A stretch of DNA of 64,000 nucleotides from Endozoicomonas_A sp049275935 (GCF_049275935.1 NZ_CP184830.1:5766001-5830000); one strand, 5' to 3'; shown: positions 17,605-28,114, counted from the stretch's first letter. Notes: a model not told the origin generated them from the sequence alone. Numbers and translations: made by a program.

Positions 17605-18957
17605 TTGACGGCATCTCGTGATATTCCTTCACTGATCAGCAACATTTTAACCAGCGGTCAAAAACTTAACCTGCAACCCGCAGAGCTAGCATTTCTTGCT
17701 ACCCTGAGATACTGGAGAGATCAGGAATCTCAGCCAGAGTTCAGCGAAGCAGAGCTTCATATCGTCTATGAACAGGTTGATAAACACCTTATAGACAGTG
17801 ATTCCGTCACATCTGAACGACGCTGCAATGAAACTATTCGTCGAATGATGGATCAAAACCTGCTGATCTGTCTGGAGGGTATCGGTGAAAAACAGCACGC
17901 TTACCTGCTTCCTCCCGTTTCAGAACAAATCGTTGAATCCATCTGCACAGGCTTTGACGCCTCCCATACCGCATTGAGCACACTGTTTATGACAGTCGCC
18001 AGCCACCTGCGGGAGATCAGGGATGCTGCTATCAATGATGGTAACGATCAGTACTGGCGTCTTCAAATCGAAGCACCCTTGGATGTCACTGTACAGCAAC
18101 TCGTCACCGCGATTGATCATAGACAGAGACAACTGGACCAGGAAGCCATAGAAACACGGTCTGACGTCGTCGCCTTGCTGAAGCAAGACTGGCAAAATGC
18201 CATGACACAGTGTGAACACCTTCTGAATGATACCCAGGACCGATTACAGGATCTTCAACAACTGTTGCTGGCCTCCTGTCATGACCTGAGACAACTTCTG
18301 GAAGCCATTTCCCAGGCCTGCGAAACAGCGAATAGACATCTTGCAGCCCACTCGGTGTTCAGACTCGAGCAACACCTTGATCGCATTGAGCACTGGAGCG
18401 GAGAAAGACTGGCACACTGGGAAAGTTTCCATCAACGCGCCCATCAATATATCCGCCAGTTTATCAACATGGATGAACGCAAAGCCCTGATGGAAAGAAC
18501 GCTGGACGCCATTCAACAGTATGATCAGAACCCCTGGTATCTCAATCTTTGCAGCGACGCTCCTTTACTTCGACTGAGAGAAATTGATGCGCCCCAGCCT
18601 GAAACCAGTCAGTCCCGGGTCATCATGGATGAAGAGAGCATGACCGACATGGACGATCTTGAAAGCCGTAAAACAGCGATCGCTCAATGGCTAAAAACAC
18701 GGGTTTCTGACAAAGGCTATCTTCCCTCCTATGAGGAAGCCTTAAGCGAACTTGCCAACACCCTACCCATGACCGATTTTTTGCCATCTGCGGGCTGGCT
18801 GTTCGAAGCCATGACCAGACTGGGCCATTTCCGTAATGCTCAGGATATTCCTGAAAGTTTCTGGCACCAAATCATGCCCAACCTCGAAGCCGAACACCTG
18901 CAATTAGAGCTAACAAAACCCATCACATCAGAGAGAGAATCTTCGCTTGAATGCTAA
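17605..18957 (+). CDS. mukF: MukF, kleisin of the MukBEF condensin
   Basis: Kleisin subunit that bridges MukB heads and binds MukE dimers in chromosome organisation. Over residues 120-230 it follows E. coli MukF closely: NDGNDQYWRLQIEAPL, then LKQDWQNAMTQCEHLL and ETQDRLQDLQ-type helices. The N-terminal winged-helix and C-terminal winged-helix parts are both present (450 residues; E. coli has 440). The start is a TTG with a strong AGGGAG six bases upstream; the first internal Met would remove the N-terminal domain. It is the first gene of mukF-mukE-mukB; the smtA gene that precedes it in E. coli is absent. Confidence 0.93.
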   Translation: MTASRDIPSLISNILTSGQKLNLQPAELAFLATLRYWRDQESQPEFSEAELHIVYEQVDKHLIDSDSVTSERRCNETIRRMMDQNLLICLEGIGEKQHAYLLPPVSEQIVESICTGFDASHTALSTLFMTVASHLREIRDAAINDGNDQYWRLQIEAPLDVTVQQLVTAIDHRQRQLDQEAIETRSDVVALLKQDWQNAMTQCEHLLNDTQDRLQDLQQLLLASCHDLRQLLEAISQACETANRHLAAHSVFRLEQHLDRIEHWSGERLAHWESFHQRAHQYIRQFINMDERKALMERTLDAIQQYDQNPWYLNLCSDAPLLRLREIDAPQPETSQSRVIMDEESMTDMDDLESRKTAIAQWLKTRVSDKGYLPSYEEALSELANTLPMTDFLPSAGWLFEAMTRLGHFRNAQDIPESFWHQIMPNLEAEHLQLELTKPITSERESSLEC

Positions 18958-19699
18958 CAACCCCTACCAGACTCTGGCCGATGTCATAAACGACGATCTC
19001 TTTCCCGAGCTGGACAGCCGACTGCGCCGGGGTGAGCATATTGATGCCAGACATACCCATCTCTATAGCATGTTACAGGCAGGCGAAACCTGGCTTGACG
19101 GGCATTACCAGCGTTATGGTATAGATCTGATTTGTGCCCAGGAAGACTATTATTACCTGCAGCCAAAACTGGGCAACAAAAATCTGATTCGCTCTAAAAA
19201 GCTCGACGAACTCAGCATGGTTCTGGGCCAGCTTTTGGCCTTGTATCACCTTGACCCGGAACAGCTCGAAGGCGGCGGCTGGACTCACGCGGATTCTTTG
19301 TTTGAACGTTTACGGATGCTTGTAGACGACAAGCGGCTGGCACGATTGCTGGACAGAAAGAAAATCGATACCCAGCTGGATCGTGAAAAAGCTATGGAAA
19401 CCCTCAAGAGGTCACTGCGGCAACTGGCGAAGCTCGGCATGATCCGCATGGATGGCATAAAAGCAGACAGAGTTCAGACCCAATCCCCCCTGATGCGCTT
19501 TATTGAACCTGTAAGAAGCAGCCAAATGACCCGGGAAAGTCTGGAAAAGCTGGTGCAATCCGGTTCTATTTCTCTGGAGGCAGACGAAGAAGTGGCAGAC
19601 GAATCAGTAACGGATGAAACACTAAACAGCGACGAACCGGCAGCAGAAAACAAAGGTTCCGTTGAAGGCAATGAAGAGATTAAGGAAGTCGAAGCATGA
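18947..19699 (+). CDS. mukE: MukE, condensin accessory subunit
   Basis: Winged-helix partner of MukF. LFPELDSRLRRGEHI, YQRYGIDLICAQEDYYYLQP and the LDREKAMETLKRSLRQL to LGMIRMDG stretch parallel E. coli MukE. The 250-residue length exceeds the usual ~225-235 because of an acidic tail rich in Glu and Asp. The start is a TTG that overlaps the mukF end by 11 bases, with GAGAGAG upstream; the nearby ATG is in another frame. The stop overlaps the mukB start (ATGA), so the three genes are translationally coupled. Confidence 0.92.
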   Translation: MNANNPYQTLADVINDDLFPELDSRLRRGEHIDARHTHLYSMLQAGETWLDGHYQRYGIDLICAQEDYYYLQPKLGNKNLIRSKKLDELSMVLGQLLALYHLDPEQLEGGGWTHADSLFERLRMLVDDKRLARLLDRKKIDTQLDREKAMETLKRSLRQLAKLGMIRMDGIKADRVQTQSPLMRFIEPVRSSQMTRESLEKLVQSGSISLEADEEVADESVTDETLNSDEPAAENKGSVEGNEEIKEVEA

Positions 19700-22600
19700 G
19701 TCAGACACGTACGCAGATTAACAGTCTGACGCTGGTCAACTTTCGAGGGATATTCTTTAAAACTCTCTCATTGCACCAGTGGATGAGCAACCTGATTGGC
19801 CATAATGGGGCCGGCAAAACGACCATTATGGGCGCACTGCTGGTTAACCGGGTACCAGACAATCGTCTGGTAAGATTAAGAAACAACTCCGACAGCGGTC
19901 AGGATCGCAGCGATAATGGTATCTGGGGACGCATTGACAAAGGCACCTGTTATTCTCTGGTGGATTACACCCTGTACAACGGTGAACGTGTCATCGCCGT
20001 CGTCCAGCTAAAGCGCCTTGGAAAGCCCAGAGTCGAGCTGAAAATGTTTGCCATTTCGGGCATAGACCAAGACATATCAGTAAAAGATCTGATGATGAGT
20101 CCTGCGGGTGAGAATCGTTACGATGCCCTGGAAGGAAACGCCCTTTCAAATCAGATTGCCATTCAGGGCGGAACACTGAAACGCTTCAAATCTCTCGGCC
20201 AGTTTATGGACTGGCAATTTCAGTGCCGGATCATTCCCCGCAGAATGGAAAACATCAGAGACCGCCAGCGTTATTATCGAATGTTGGAAACCAGCCTGTA
20301 TGGTGGCCTTTCTTCTGAAATGCAAAAAGGGCTCCGGGACTACCTGCTAACATCGGAAGAAAATGTTAAAAAGTCGGTCGGTTCCATGCAGAATGCTTTG
20401 CAGGAAACTCGCAAAACACGGGACAGTATTCACCATACCCGTGAAAAACGGGAGCTGATTAAAGAGTTACTGGATTCAAGCTACAAACTGGGCGAAAACA
20501 TCATAGCATTGGCACAGAGACTTCAGGTCCAACTTGAGCAGTCGCTGATTGATTGCCAGAACCAGACTGAGCGCACTGAGTCAGATATCACAGCTCAACG
20601 ACAGCAAATCAGCGCAATTGAGCTTGAAATAGAGCAACTGGAAAGTACCAGGGAACAGCTCCAGACTCATGAAACCATGGCCCGTACTCAAAAGGAACAG
20701 GCCGAAACACTGGACCGAATCCACACTGAGTCCAGACTGCTGAAACAAGAAAATGACAATATTCATGAACGCCTGCAACAACAGAACGAACAACTTGAAA
20801 TACTGGAAGCTCAAAAACAGCAACAAAACCAGCAACTGGAACAAATAGAAGAGGACGTTCGATCACTCGTTAAACAGCTGGCTGACGCTGAAGATGCTTA
20901 TTCTGAAGAAGCCCGTAAAGCCGGACTCTATAATCAGGCTTTAGCCAGCCTTGAAGAGTGTCGCAGCCATCTGTCGGATGCGACCCTGAGTGAAAAAAAC
21001 CTCAGTCAGATTCTTCAGCAGACGATTGCGCAGCGCAGCGAACTCTCAGCAGAGTATCATGTTAAACGGCCCCTGCTGGAGCAGATGGAAAATATCAGAC
21101 ATCACTTTGATCAGTGTCTACCGATCCTGTCTCTCCTTGAAAACAGTGAAGTGTCTACCGCCAATGTCGGCCAGTTATCAGACAAGTGGATTCAGGTAAA
21201 GCGCTCAAAAGAGCATGATACACGTCAAATAAAGGTTATAAAGGACAGGCTGGAATTAACACAACGCAAACTGGCAGAACAACAACGACTTAAAGAAGGC
21301 ATCGCCAGACTACCCTCCCCCTTCAACCATGCCATAAAAAACCATGCACAATGGCTGACTCACCTGAAGCAGGGAGAGACGGACAAAGCCCTGATCAGTG
21401 AACAACTGAGTACACTTTCCGATGCCATTCAGGACCTGAAAGTGAAGCAGCAGCAGCTGGAACAACAGCGTTTACAAAAGCAAAAAGATCATACCCAATG
21501 GCTGGAATATGAAAGTCTCAAACAACAGCTGTTTGAGCTAAACGACGATATTCAATTAGAACAGCCGGAGGAGCTGAGTACTCTTCGCTATACATTGACC
21601 GAACAGCAGAATATCTGCCATCGTCAGGACCTTGGGCTTGAGACCGAACTGAGCACCCTGAGACTCAGGTTGAAAGGGCTTGAAATCTGCGATTCAAAAG
21701 AGCAGATCCAGCTGCAAAGACTGGCGGAATTGACAAAGGGTCAGCTGGTAAGCCAGTTCTTTGATGAAGATGAGATTTCACTGGCAGAAGCCGCCTGGCT
21801 GGAAGCCAAAATGGGTCCCTTACGCAATGCGCTACTGGTAAAGGATGTTGAGAAGGCAGCGGCACTGATCAGACAGGAAACTGATCGCCCTGACGATGTC
21901 TGGTTGCTTGAGGGTGATTCGAGCACCAGCTTTTCTGAAGACCTCTTCATTGAATCACCGTTACATCAGGATGAAGACGGCAGTGTACTGGTGAATCTTT
22001 CAAAGAACATTTCCCGTCTCAGCAAGGAACCTGAATTTCCTACTCTCGGTAAACTGGCCCGCGAGAAAGAGAGAGCAAGACTCATTGAACGGGAAGAAAA
22101 CATTCTCGATGAGAGACAAACGCTGGCCGTCAACCGCAGGAAACTTGAAAAACAGTTTACTCTGCTCGACAGGATGGCACCTTTATCGCAGTGGATTGGC
22201 CAGGAGGAGCCTGACCTCCAGTCACTGGCCGTAAGCATTGAAGACTGTCAAAACCAGCTCACATCGTCTCAGGCCACCCGGACTCAGAAAGATACAGAGT
22301 TAAAAACGCTTAACCATGTTGTCTCTTTTCTGGCCTCTCAACAATCCAATGCCACTGTTCTTGATGAAGTCGATCTTGCCATGACAGTGGAGAGTCTGGA
22401 GTCCCGGCAGACTCAGTGCCTCGAAGCCGCCGAATGGATCAAAATACATTCTGAAAATATCAGTCAACTGGAAAGCAGTCGTTTATACCTTGATACCCCT
22501 CCGGCTGAAGACATTGAAGTCTTCAAGGCCAGTCTTGATAAACTCGGCAACCAGATAGCCGAGTCAGGTAAGACTATTGATCTGCTCCAGCGCACAGAAC

Positions 22601-24099
22601 AGACCCTGCCAAACCTGCGCTTTAAAAACTCAGTCCATCGTCAGAACGAAACCAGCTCTTTGAGAGAATCCCTGAAACGGGAATGGGAAGAAAAAGACTC
22701 CAGAAAACAGGTCCAACAGAGAGAACTCGAACTCCTTAAGGATCAGCTGCAGGCTCTTAACAGTAATATGTCTGCCGATAAGAGCGTACTGCAACACAAT
22801 GAAGGTCAGCTCCTGCTCAAAGAAAACGAGATCAAAGGCATCCCACTGGATTGGCATGAAACACTGACAGAGCAGATGAAAGCTCGCTTGGACGAGGTCA
22901 TCCGGCAACTGAAAGACCTTGAGCCAAAACACAATACCCTGTTCCAGTCAGTCACGGAACGTCGCTCAGAGCTGAATAAACTACAGGATCATTTAGAAGC
23001 CCTGCAGAAAGACATTCAATCTATTACCCCAAGGTGCGAGACAGCAAAGCAACAGTGGGCAGCGATTGAGGAGCGTGCCAGTCAGTCCGGTTTAATGACT
23101 CGGCTGCACTCTCAGCAATTACTCCATGAGAGTAATGAAGCGTTAAAAGAAAATATTTCAACCGCCCGGGCGAGATTGGAACAGGCTCTCAAGTCTGAAC
23201 CTGAAAATACCCTGCTCAGACGCTTGTCCCAAGCCAGTGCTTCCGACTTGCCCGACCTGTTTGAATGTGTTCTTTATGCCCAGCAACTACTGGCAGAGCG
23301 AATGGATAAAACCATTTCCAACTCTGATGACCCCAGACAGGCACTGGAACAACTTGAAGAACATCTGGTTCGACTGGAAGAGCGACTCAAGGACGCAGAA
23401 GAGCAGTTCCTTGCTGAATCGGAATACATGGGCCAGAACATTCAACGCAGTATTAACAGACAGCGGAAGCAGATTTTTCAACTTAACTCTGCGTTGTCCA
23501 GCGTTCACTTTGGCACCATCCGCTCTATCAAAATCGAAGTGCAGGAGATTGAGAGCTTCAAAAAGGTACTGGATGCCCTGCAAAGCCAGTTCTATGGCGA
23601 TCTTTTCAAACAGCCTGAAATGACCGTTGAAGATGCCCTTGCGGCAATATTCAAACGGGAAACAGGTGGCACCATTACCGGGGAGAAGCTGCTCGATTAT
23701 CGCGAGTACATCAAACTTAACATTCTGATTCAACGCGCAGGTAGCAGCCAGTTTGAAGCAGCCAATCCGACCAACCTGTCTACCGGTGAAGCCATAGGCA
23801 CAGGTTTGGCCGTACTCACCATGGTGCTGCACTCCTGGGAATCCCAGAACCGTGAAGGAAACGGCCATGCAGCCAATCGCCTGCTGTTCCTTGATGAGGC
23901 GGCGCGACTGGATGCCCGGGCACTCCAGACTCTGGAAGAACTCTGTGCCAATCAGTCATTGCAATTGCTGGTAGGCGCTCCGGACAACGTTCTTCCAAAG
24001 AATGGCGTGACGTACCGTATGGTGCGTCTAATGGAACCTTATGAGCACGTTATTTTTTCAGGAGTCAGAAGCAAGCCTGTTGCTTTGGAAAGTGTTTAA
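19696..24099 (+). CDS. mukB: MukB, SMC-like condensin ATPase
   Basis: Large SMC-related ATPase (1467 residues; E. coli 1486). The head has Walker A G35HNGAGKT42 at the N-terminus and, at the C-terminus, the signature LSTGEAIGTG and Walker B RLLFLDEAARLD. Between them are long Gln/Glu-rich coiled coils and a compact hinge near residues 690-780 containing FFDEDEISLAEAAWLEAKMG and DDVWLLEGD, which resembles the MukB hinge. The length and hinge separate it from the shorter MksB group. It is the last gene of the operon; convergent with the DUF4892 gene downstream. Confidence 0.95.
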   Translation: MSQTRTQINSLTLVNFRGIFFKTLSLHQWMSNLIGHNGAGKTTIMGALLVNRVPDNRLVRLRNNSDSGQDRSDNGIWGRIDKGTCYSLVDYTLYNGERVIAVVQLKRLGKPRVELKMFAISGIDQDISVKDLMMSPAGENRYDALEGNALSNQIAIQGGTLKRFKSLGQFMDWQFQCRIIPRRMENIRDRQRYYRMLETSLYGGLSSEMQKGLRDYLLTSEENVKKSVGSMQNALQETRKTRDSIHHTREKRELIKELLDSSYKLGENIIALAQRLQVQLEQSLIDCQNQTERTESDITAQRQQISAIELEIEQLESTREQLQTHETMARTQKEQAETLDRIHTESRLLKQENDNIHERLQQQNEQLEILEAQKQQQNQQLEQIEEDVRSLVKQLADAEDAYSEEARKAGLYNQALASLEECRSHLSDATLSEKNLSQILQQTIAQRSELSAEYHVKRPLLEQMENIRHHFDQCLPILSLLENSEVSTANVGQLSDKWIQVKRSKEHDTRQIKVIKDRLELTQRKLAEQQRLKEGIARLPSPFNHAIKNHAQWLTHLKQGETDKALISEQLSTLSDAIQDLKVKQQQLEQQRLQKQKDHTQWLEYESLKQQLFELNDDIQLEQPEELSTLRYTLTEQQNICHRQDLGLETELSTLRLRLKGLEICDSKEQIQLQRLAELTKGQLVSQFFDEDEISLAEAAWLEAKMGPLRNALLVKDVEKAAALIRQETDRPDDVWLLEGDSSTSFSEDLFIESPLHQDEDGSVLVNLSKNISRLSKEPEFPTLGKLAREKERARLIEREENILDERQTLAVNRRKLEKQFTLLDRMAPLSQWIGQEEPDLQSLAVSIEDCQNQLTSSQATRTQKDTELKTLNHVVSFLASQQSNATVLDEVDLAMTVESLESRQTQCLEAAEWIKIHSENISQLESSRLYLDTPPAEDIEVFKASLDKLGNQIAESGKTIDLLQRTEQTLPNLRFKNSVHRQNETSSLRESLKREWEEKDSRKQVQQRELELLKDQLQALNSNMSADKSVLQHNEGQLLLKENEIKGIPLDWHETLTEQMKARLDEVIRQLKDLEPKHNTLFQSVTERRSELNKLQDHLEALQKDIQSITPRCETAKQQWAAIEERASQSGLMTRLHSQQLLHESNEALKENISTARARLEQALKSEPENTLLRRLSQASASDLPDLFECVLYAQQLLAERMDKTISNSDDPRQALEQLEEHLVRLEERLKDAEEQFLAESEYMGQNIQRSINRQRKQIFQLNSALSSVHFGTIRSIKIEVQEIESFKKVLDALQSQFYGDLFKQPEMTVEDALAAIFKRETGGTITGEKLLDYREYIKLNILIQRAGSSQFEAANPTNLSTGEAIGTGLAVLTMVLHSWESQNREGNGHAANRLLFLDEAARLDARALQTLEELCANQSLQLLVGAPDNVLPKNGVTYRMVRLMEPYEHVIFSGVRSKPVALESV

Positions 24100-24148
24100 T
24101 GGCTGACTTCCCGATGGAGGAAGACGCTATGATGGCTATCAAGTTACT

Positions 24149-25006
24149 CTATTGAAGCAACTGCCAATGCATCATTGCCTCTTCCTGATCTCCAACAATC
24201 CACTGAATCCGGAAACGACTGGAGCCAATAGCGTCTTCCCTCAGTCTGGATTGAAGGAGGCTTTTGAATTGTTGCAACCGCCTGCTGAGACTGTCCACCT
24301 CAGAGACTCTTTCAGCCGAAGCTGACTCGACCGTAATCAATAAGGCTCTGGTCTGGTTTTCAAAAGCCTTAAGCAGAGACTTGTAGGCTTCTGAACGGGC
24401 CAGGGTAGATGAACTGGTCGGCAAGGTGGTCATGACAACCTGGTTATTCCTCACTACTTTTGTTTTGCCTGCAGTGAAGATATCGACCAGGGCGTACTCT
24501 CTTTTGTCGCCTCTGCGAACCGTATAGGTCAGATAATAAACGGTCTTGCCATCGACTTGCTTTTCACCCAGAAAATAGGCTTGAGTCTTATCAAGTCCAT
24601 ACAAACGAGCTACATCAAAAACATTATTCGCCCAGAAATTGCTGGCCCCACAGCTGAAACGTTCGCAGCTGTATACAGAGGTGACACCCAGTTTTTCAAA
24701 CTGATCGGTAAAAAATCGATAGGCTTCGTCACTGCTTTTACCACTGGGCAGCTGGTAGAGTTTTCGATTGAGAGAGCCATCAAGCCACTGCTCTGAATCG
24801 GCAGTCACGACACCATTCACCTTTTTCATTGGGCTACTGATGACCGGATAGCTGGTCACCTGCTGTTCGAATTCAAGGTTGAGAGTGGCATTGGGAAACG
24901 GGACTATTTCATCAGCAATTAGAGTAGCAGAGGCAATAAGGCCACCTGCCAATGTTAAAGTAAGTGTTCGTCTTAACAAAGAATGAAAAATGGCTATGAT
25001 TTGCAT
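24149..25006 (-). CDS. DUF4892 exported protein
   Basis: Exported protein of unknown function. The N-terminus MQIIAIFHSLLRRTLTLTLA and following segment form a signal peptide. CERFSCGASNFWANNVFDVA and RLYGLDKTQAYFL are the recognisable DUF4892 core, with two conserved cysteines. The ATG at 25006 with GGGAT before it is preferred to a TTG at 25021. It sits 76 bases after the alpha/beta hydrolase gene on the same strand, a pairing also common in pseudomonads. Confidence 0.82.
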   Translation of the reverse strand: MQIIAIFHSLLRRTLTLTLAGGLIASATLIADEIVPFPNATLNLEFEQQVTSYPVISSPMKKVNGVVTADSEQWLDGSLNRKLYQLPSGKSSDEAYRFFTDQFEKLGVTSVYSCERFSCGASNFWANNVFDVARLYGLDKTQAYFLGEKQVDGKTVYYLTYTVRRGDKREYALVDIFTAGKTKVVRNNQVVMTTLPTSSSTLARSEAYKSLLKAFENQTRALLITVESASAERVSEVDSLSRRLQQFKSLLQSRLREDAIGSSRFRIQWIVGDQEEAMMHWQLLQ

Positions 25007-25082
25007 TTCAATCCCGACCAATGAAGTACCGCTTTTTTATCGGATATAAGTACCTTTCAGGTGCCTGGCCCGCCAGACAGAG

Positions 25083-25931
25083 TCAAGAACTCATAACAGT
25101 GTTCACTATGGTGGCTACAGAATCCGTCTCCCCGTCCATATGAAAGTGGTGGGAGCCTGGCATCGGATAAAACCGGACATTATCAAGACGTTCACGGTAT
25201 GGCTCAATCAAAGCATCAACATAACCTTCTTTTGCGTAAAGCATGTGTGCATCACAGCTCATCTGTTCTGCAAAGGCCAGCGCCTGATCTTCTGTAAAAC
25301 GAGTGGGAGAAGGCAACTTCAGACGTGGATCGGTTCGCCAGGTCCAGGCATCACCGTCCTGAAATAACGCTCGCTCCACCAGCAATGCGGAAGAGTCCCG
25401 CGATACTGGAAATTGTCCCAGACAACGTACACGAATAGCATGCTCCAAAGAGCGGTAACGATTTACTGGCTTGCCTTTTCGAAAGGATTTTCGTTCCTGA
25501 ATGTAGGCCGCCAGGGCACTGGGAGTATCTTCAGGTTTTCTGGGCATGGGAAAAAGCCCATCCAGCAAAATCGCTTTCTCAATCCGATCCCCCAGAATGG
25601 CTGAAGCCATCACCGAAACAATGGCTCCCATTGAGTGCCCGATTAAACTGAAGGATTCCAAATCCAGGCTATCAGCGATTCCAACCAGATCTTCGACGTA
25701 GTGCCAGATGGAATAATCCAGTTCATCGGGTCGATGGGAGGAACGCCCATGTCCGGCCTGATCAATAGCAATCAAACGCACATCTTTCAGAAAGGGAGCC
25801 AGAGGAGTAAAACTGGCGGCGTTGTCCAGCCAACCATGCAGGGCAATCAGGGGCTTTCCTTGCGGGTCGCCCCATTCCTGACCGGAGAAGTTCATCCGCC
25901 CGATACTGATTTCAATGTCTCTAGGCTCCAT
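25083..25931 (-). CDS. Alpha/beta hydrolase
   Basis: A 282-residue serine hydrolase with the usual fold order: oxyanion segment LHGWLDNAAS (residues 31-40), DQAGHGRSS, the nucleophile elbow GHS100MGA, and a histidine in the late GSHHFHMD. The LHGW and RSLEHAIRVR segments resemble the serine hydrolase-like (SERHL) group. The substrate cannot be told from sequence. GAGAGAG precedes the ATG. Confidence 0.87.
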   Translation of the reverse strand: MEPRDIEISIGRMNFSGQEWGDPQGKPLIALHGWLDNAASFTPLAPFLKDVRLIAIDQAGHGRSSHRPDELDYSIWHYVEDLVGIADSLDLESFSLIGHSMGAIVSVMASAILGDRIEKAILLDGLFPMPRKPEDTPSALAAYIQERKSFRKGKPVNRYRSLEHAIRVRCLGQFPVSRDSSALLVERALFQDGDAWTWRTDPRLKLPSPTRFTEDQALAFAEQMSCDAHMLYAKEGYVDALIEPYRERLDNVRFYPMPGSHHFHMDGETDSVATIVNTVMSS

Positions 25932-26130
25932 AGCTCTCTCTTGTCAGCCTCTCTATCTTCCACGACAGTGTGTCATTATTTTCGCCATAAATTATGGTCA
26001 GGAGCCTGTCGGTCTCATCACAAAAGTTTTCAGGCAGTTTTATCCATTCACCGAACAGCCCGAGAATGCCGAAAAATTATCAGGATATTAAAGGTAAAGC
26101 AACCAGATCCCCGCACCAGCGACAATAGGC

Positions 26131-26922
26131 TCAGGCACTCTTGGGGGCGAATTTTGAGGTTAATAGTCCCAGCTTCATGGCTTCATGTACTTTTGCCATC
26201 AGATCCATTTCTGTCAGACTGTGTAACTCTGAAAGGGACTGGATAATAAAGTAGACCGGCTGAAGAATATCGATCCGGTAGGGAGTTCTCAAAGCCGTCA
26301 TCAAATCAAAGGACAGACGCTCAGGATCCTCACTTTCGACAGCGTAGACCGTTTCTCTGAAGCTGGAGAGAATACCTCCTCCATATATTCTCAACCCTTC
26401 ATCTGTCATGACCAGGCCAAACTCCACGGTCAACCAGTACAGCCTTGCCAGATAAACTCTTTCTTCTTTGCTTGCTCTGAGTCCCAACTGACCATAGGTT
26501 TCAGTAAATTTCGCAAAATCGGGGTTCGTCAATAAAGGACAGTGTCCAAATATTTCATGGAAGATATCCGGTTCCTCAAGATAATCCAGCTCTTCACGGG
26601 TGCGGATAAAAGTAGCCACCGGAAAACGACGATTGGCCAATAATTCAAAGAAACGGTCAAAGGAGATAAGAGCTGGAACTCTGGCCACCGACCAACCGGT
26701 GCATTCAAGCAGCTTCTCACTGATGTCATTGAGCTGAGGGATTTGCTCAGCAGAAAGACCAAGAATCCCCAGCCCCCTGATATACTCGGGACAGGCTCTC
26801 TTTTCGACCGCCCAGATCTGACGTTCATAGAGTATTCGCCAGGTTTCATGCTCTTCGGCGGGATACTCGATAAAACCCTTTTCATCAGGCTTTCGGGCTG
26901 TATACTGTGTGGGCTTCTTCAA
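26131..26922 (-). CDS. phhA: Phenylalanine 4-monooxygenase
   Basis: Pterin-dependent non-haem iron hydroxylase converting Phe to Tyr. The iron ligands are visible in EIFGHCPLL (preceded by FHE) and YWLTVEFGL, and RTREELDYLEEPD and RTPYRIDILQP are family signatures. The frame opens to 27210, but the first ~95 codons are not conserved; TTG at 26922 with AAAAGGA eight bases upstream gives KKPTQYTARKPDE at the N-terminus and 263 residues, the family length. It is followed by hppD upstream on the same strand, making a Phe to homogentisate route. Confidence 0.94.
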   Translation of the reverse strand: MKKPTQYTARKPDEKGFIEYPAEEHETWRILYERQIWAVEKRACPEYIRGLGILGLSAEQIPQLNDISEKLLECTGWSVARVPALISFDRFFELLANRRFPVATFIRTREELDYLEEPDIFHEIFGHCPLLTNPDFAKFTETYGQLGLRASKEERVYLARLYWLTVEFGLVMTDEGLRIYGGGILSSFRETVYAVESEDPERLSFDLMTALRTPYRIDILQPVYFIIQSLSELHSLTEMDLMAKVHEAMKLGLLTSKFAPKSA

Positions 26923-27025
26923 TCTGAAATTCCTTTTGCTGTGAAAAAAGCAATCGCCATAGCCATTTTCACAGCCTGGAGGCTGTCCGAAAACAGACAG
27001 CCTGATCTGAGAGATGCAAGAAAAG

Positions 27026-28114
27026 TCATTCTTCCTGCAAAACACCACGACGAATCTGATCCCTCTCCATGCTTTCGAACAGAGCCTTAAAGTTACCCTC
27101 TCCGAAACCTTCGTCGCCCTTACGCTGGATGATCTCAAAAAAGATCGGTCCGATGGCGGTTTCGGTAAAGATTTGTAGCAGCAAACCGCCGTCTGAAGTG
27201 GGAGCACCATCCATCAGAATAGCTCTGGTTTTCAGGTCTTCAACCACTTCCCCGTGCCATGGCAGACGCTCACCCAGCATTTCGTAGTAAGTATCCGGTG
27301 GCGGCGACATAAACTTAACCCCCAAACCCCTCATTCTGTCTACCGCTTCATAAATATTTCCGGCTGTCAGGGCAATATGTTGAATACCCTCGCCCTTGTA
27401 TTGCTCAAGATATTCTTCTATCTGGCTTTTATCATCAGAAGATTCATTGATGGGAATTCTGACCTTGCCGCAGGGGCTGGTCATGGCCCTGGACTTGAGC
27501 CCCGTCAGCTTGCCCTCAATATCAAAGTAGCGAATCTCGCGGAAATTAAAAAGCCTTTCATAAAAAACAGCCCAGTGATCCATGTTGCCACGTGCCACGT
27601 TGTGGGTCAGATGATCCAGTATTTCCAGACCGACTTCAGGTTTTTCTGTCTGATCCTGAACAAACTCAAAATCGCTGTCATAAATGGTGCCTGCCGACCC
27701 ATAACGCTCAACCAGGTAAAGCAAAGCGCCGCCAACACCAACAATGCAGGGGATTTCACGACCATCGACCGAATATTCAGATTCGCCCTGCTCTGCACCC
27801 AGACTCAGGGCTCGCTCCAGTGCATACTCAGCGTCTGCCACACGGATACCAAAAGAACAGGCACAGGGACCATGTTTTTCATAGAAACGACGACCAAAAC
27901 TGCTGGCATCACCATTTACCAGAAAATGGATATCGCCTTGCTTGTAAAGAGCAATATCCCTGGTTTTATGATGAGCAGATGCGTGAAAACCGAGGCTTGC
28001 GAAGAACTCATGGAGCGCAGCGGGCTCTGCAGAGGCAAACTCTACGAATTCAAAGCCGTCAGTCCCCATGGGATTAATATCAGAAACCTTTGCAGAATGG
28101 CCAATGCCTTTCAT
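27026..28114 (-). CDS. hppD: 4-hydroxyphenylpyruvate dioxygenase
   Basis: Fe(II) enzyme making homogentisate from 4-hydroxyphenylpyruvate. The two vicinal-oxygen-chelate halves are present, with metal ligands in LDHLTHNV, IQHIALT and PIFFEIIQRKG. The 362-residue length is normal. GAGGG lies before the ATG. Together with phhA it channels Phe and Tyr into homogentisate; no homogentisate dioxygenase gene is in the window. The divergent Lrp-type gene is the likely regulator. Confidence 0.95.
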   Translation of the reverse strand: MKGIGHSAKVSDINPMGTDGFEFVEFASAEPAALHEFFASLGFHASAHHKTRDIALYKQGDIHFLVNGDASSFGRRFYEKHGPCACSFGIRVADAEYALERALSLGAEQGESEYSVDGREIPCIVGVGGALLYLVERYGSAGTIYDSDFEFVQDQTEKPEVGLEILDHLTHNVARGNMDHWAVFYERLFNFREIRYFDIEGKLTGLKSRAMTSPCGKVRIPINESSDDKSQIEEYLEQYKGEGIQHIALTAGNIYEAVDRMRGLGVKFMSPPPDTYYEMLGERLPWHGEVVEDLKTRAILMDGAPTSDGGLLLQIFTETAIGPIFFEIIQRKGDEGFGEGNFKALFESMERDQIRRGVLQEE

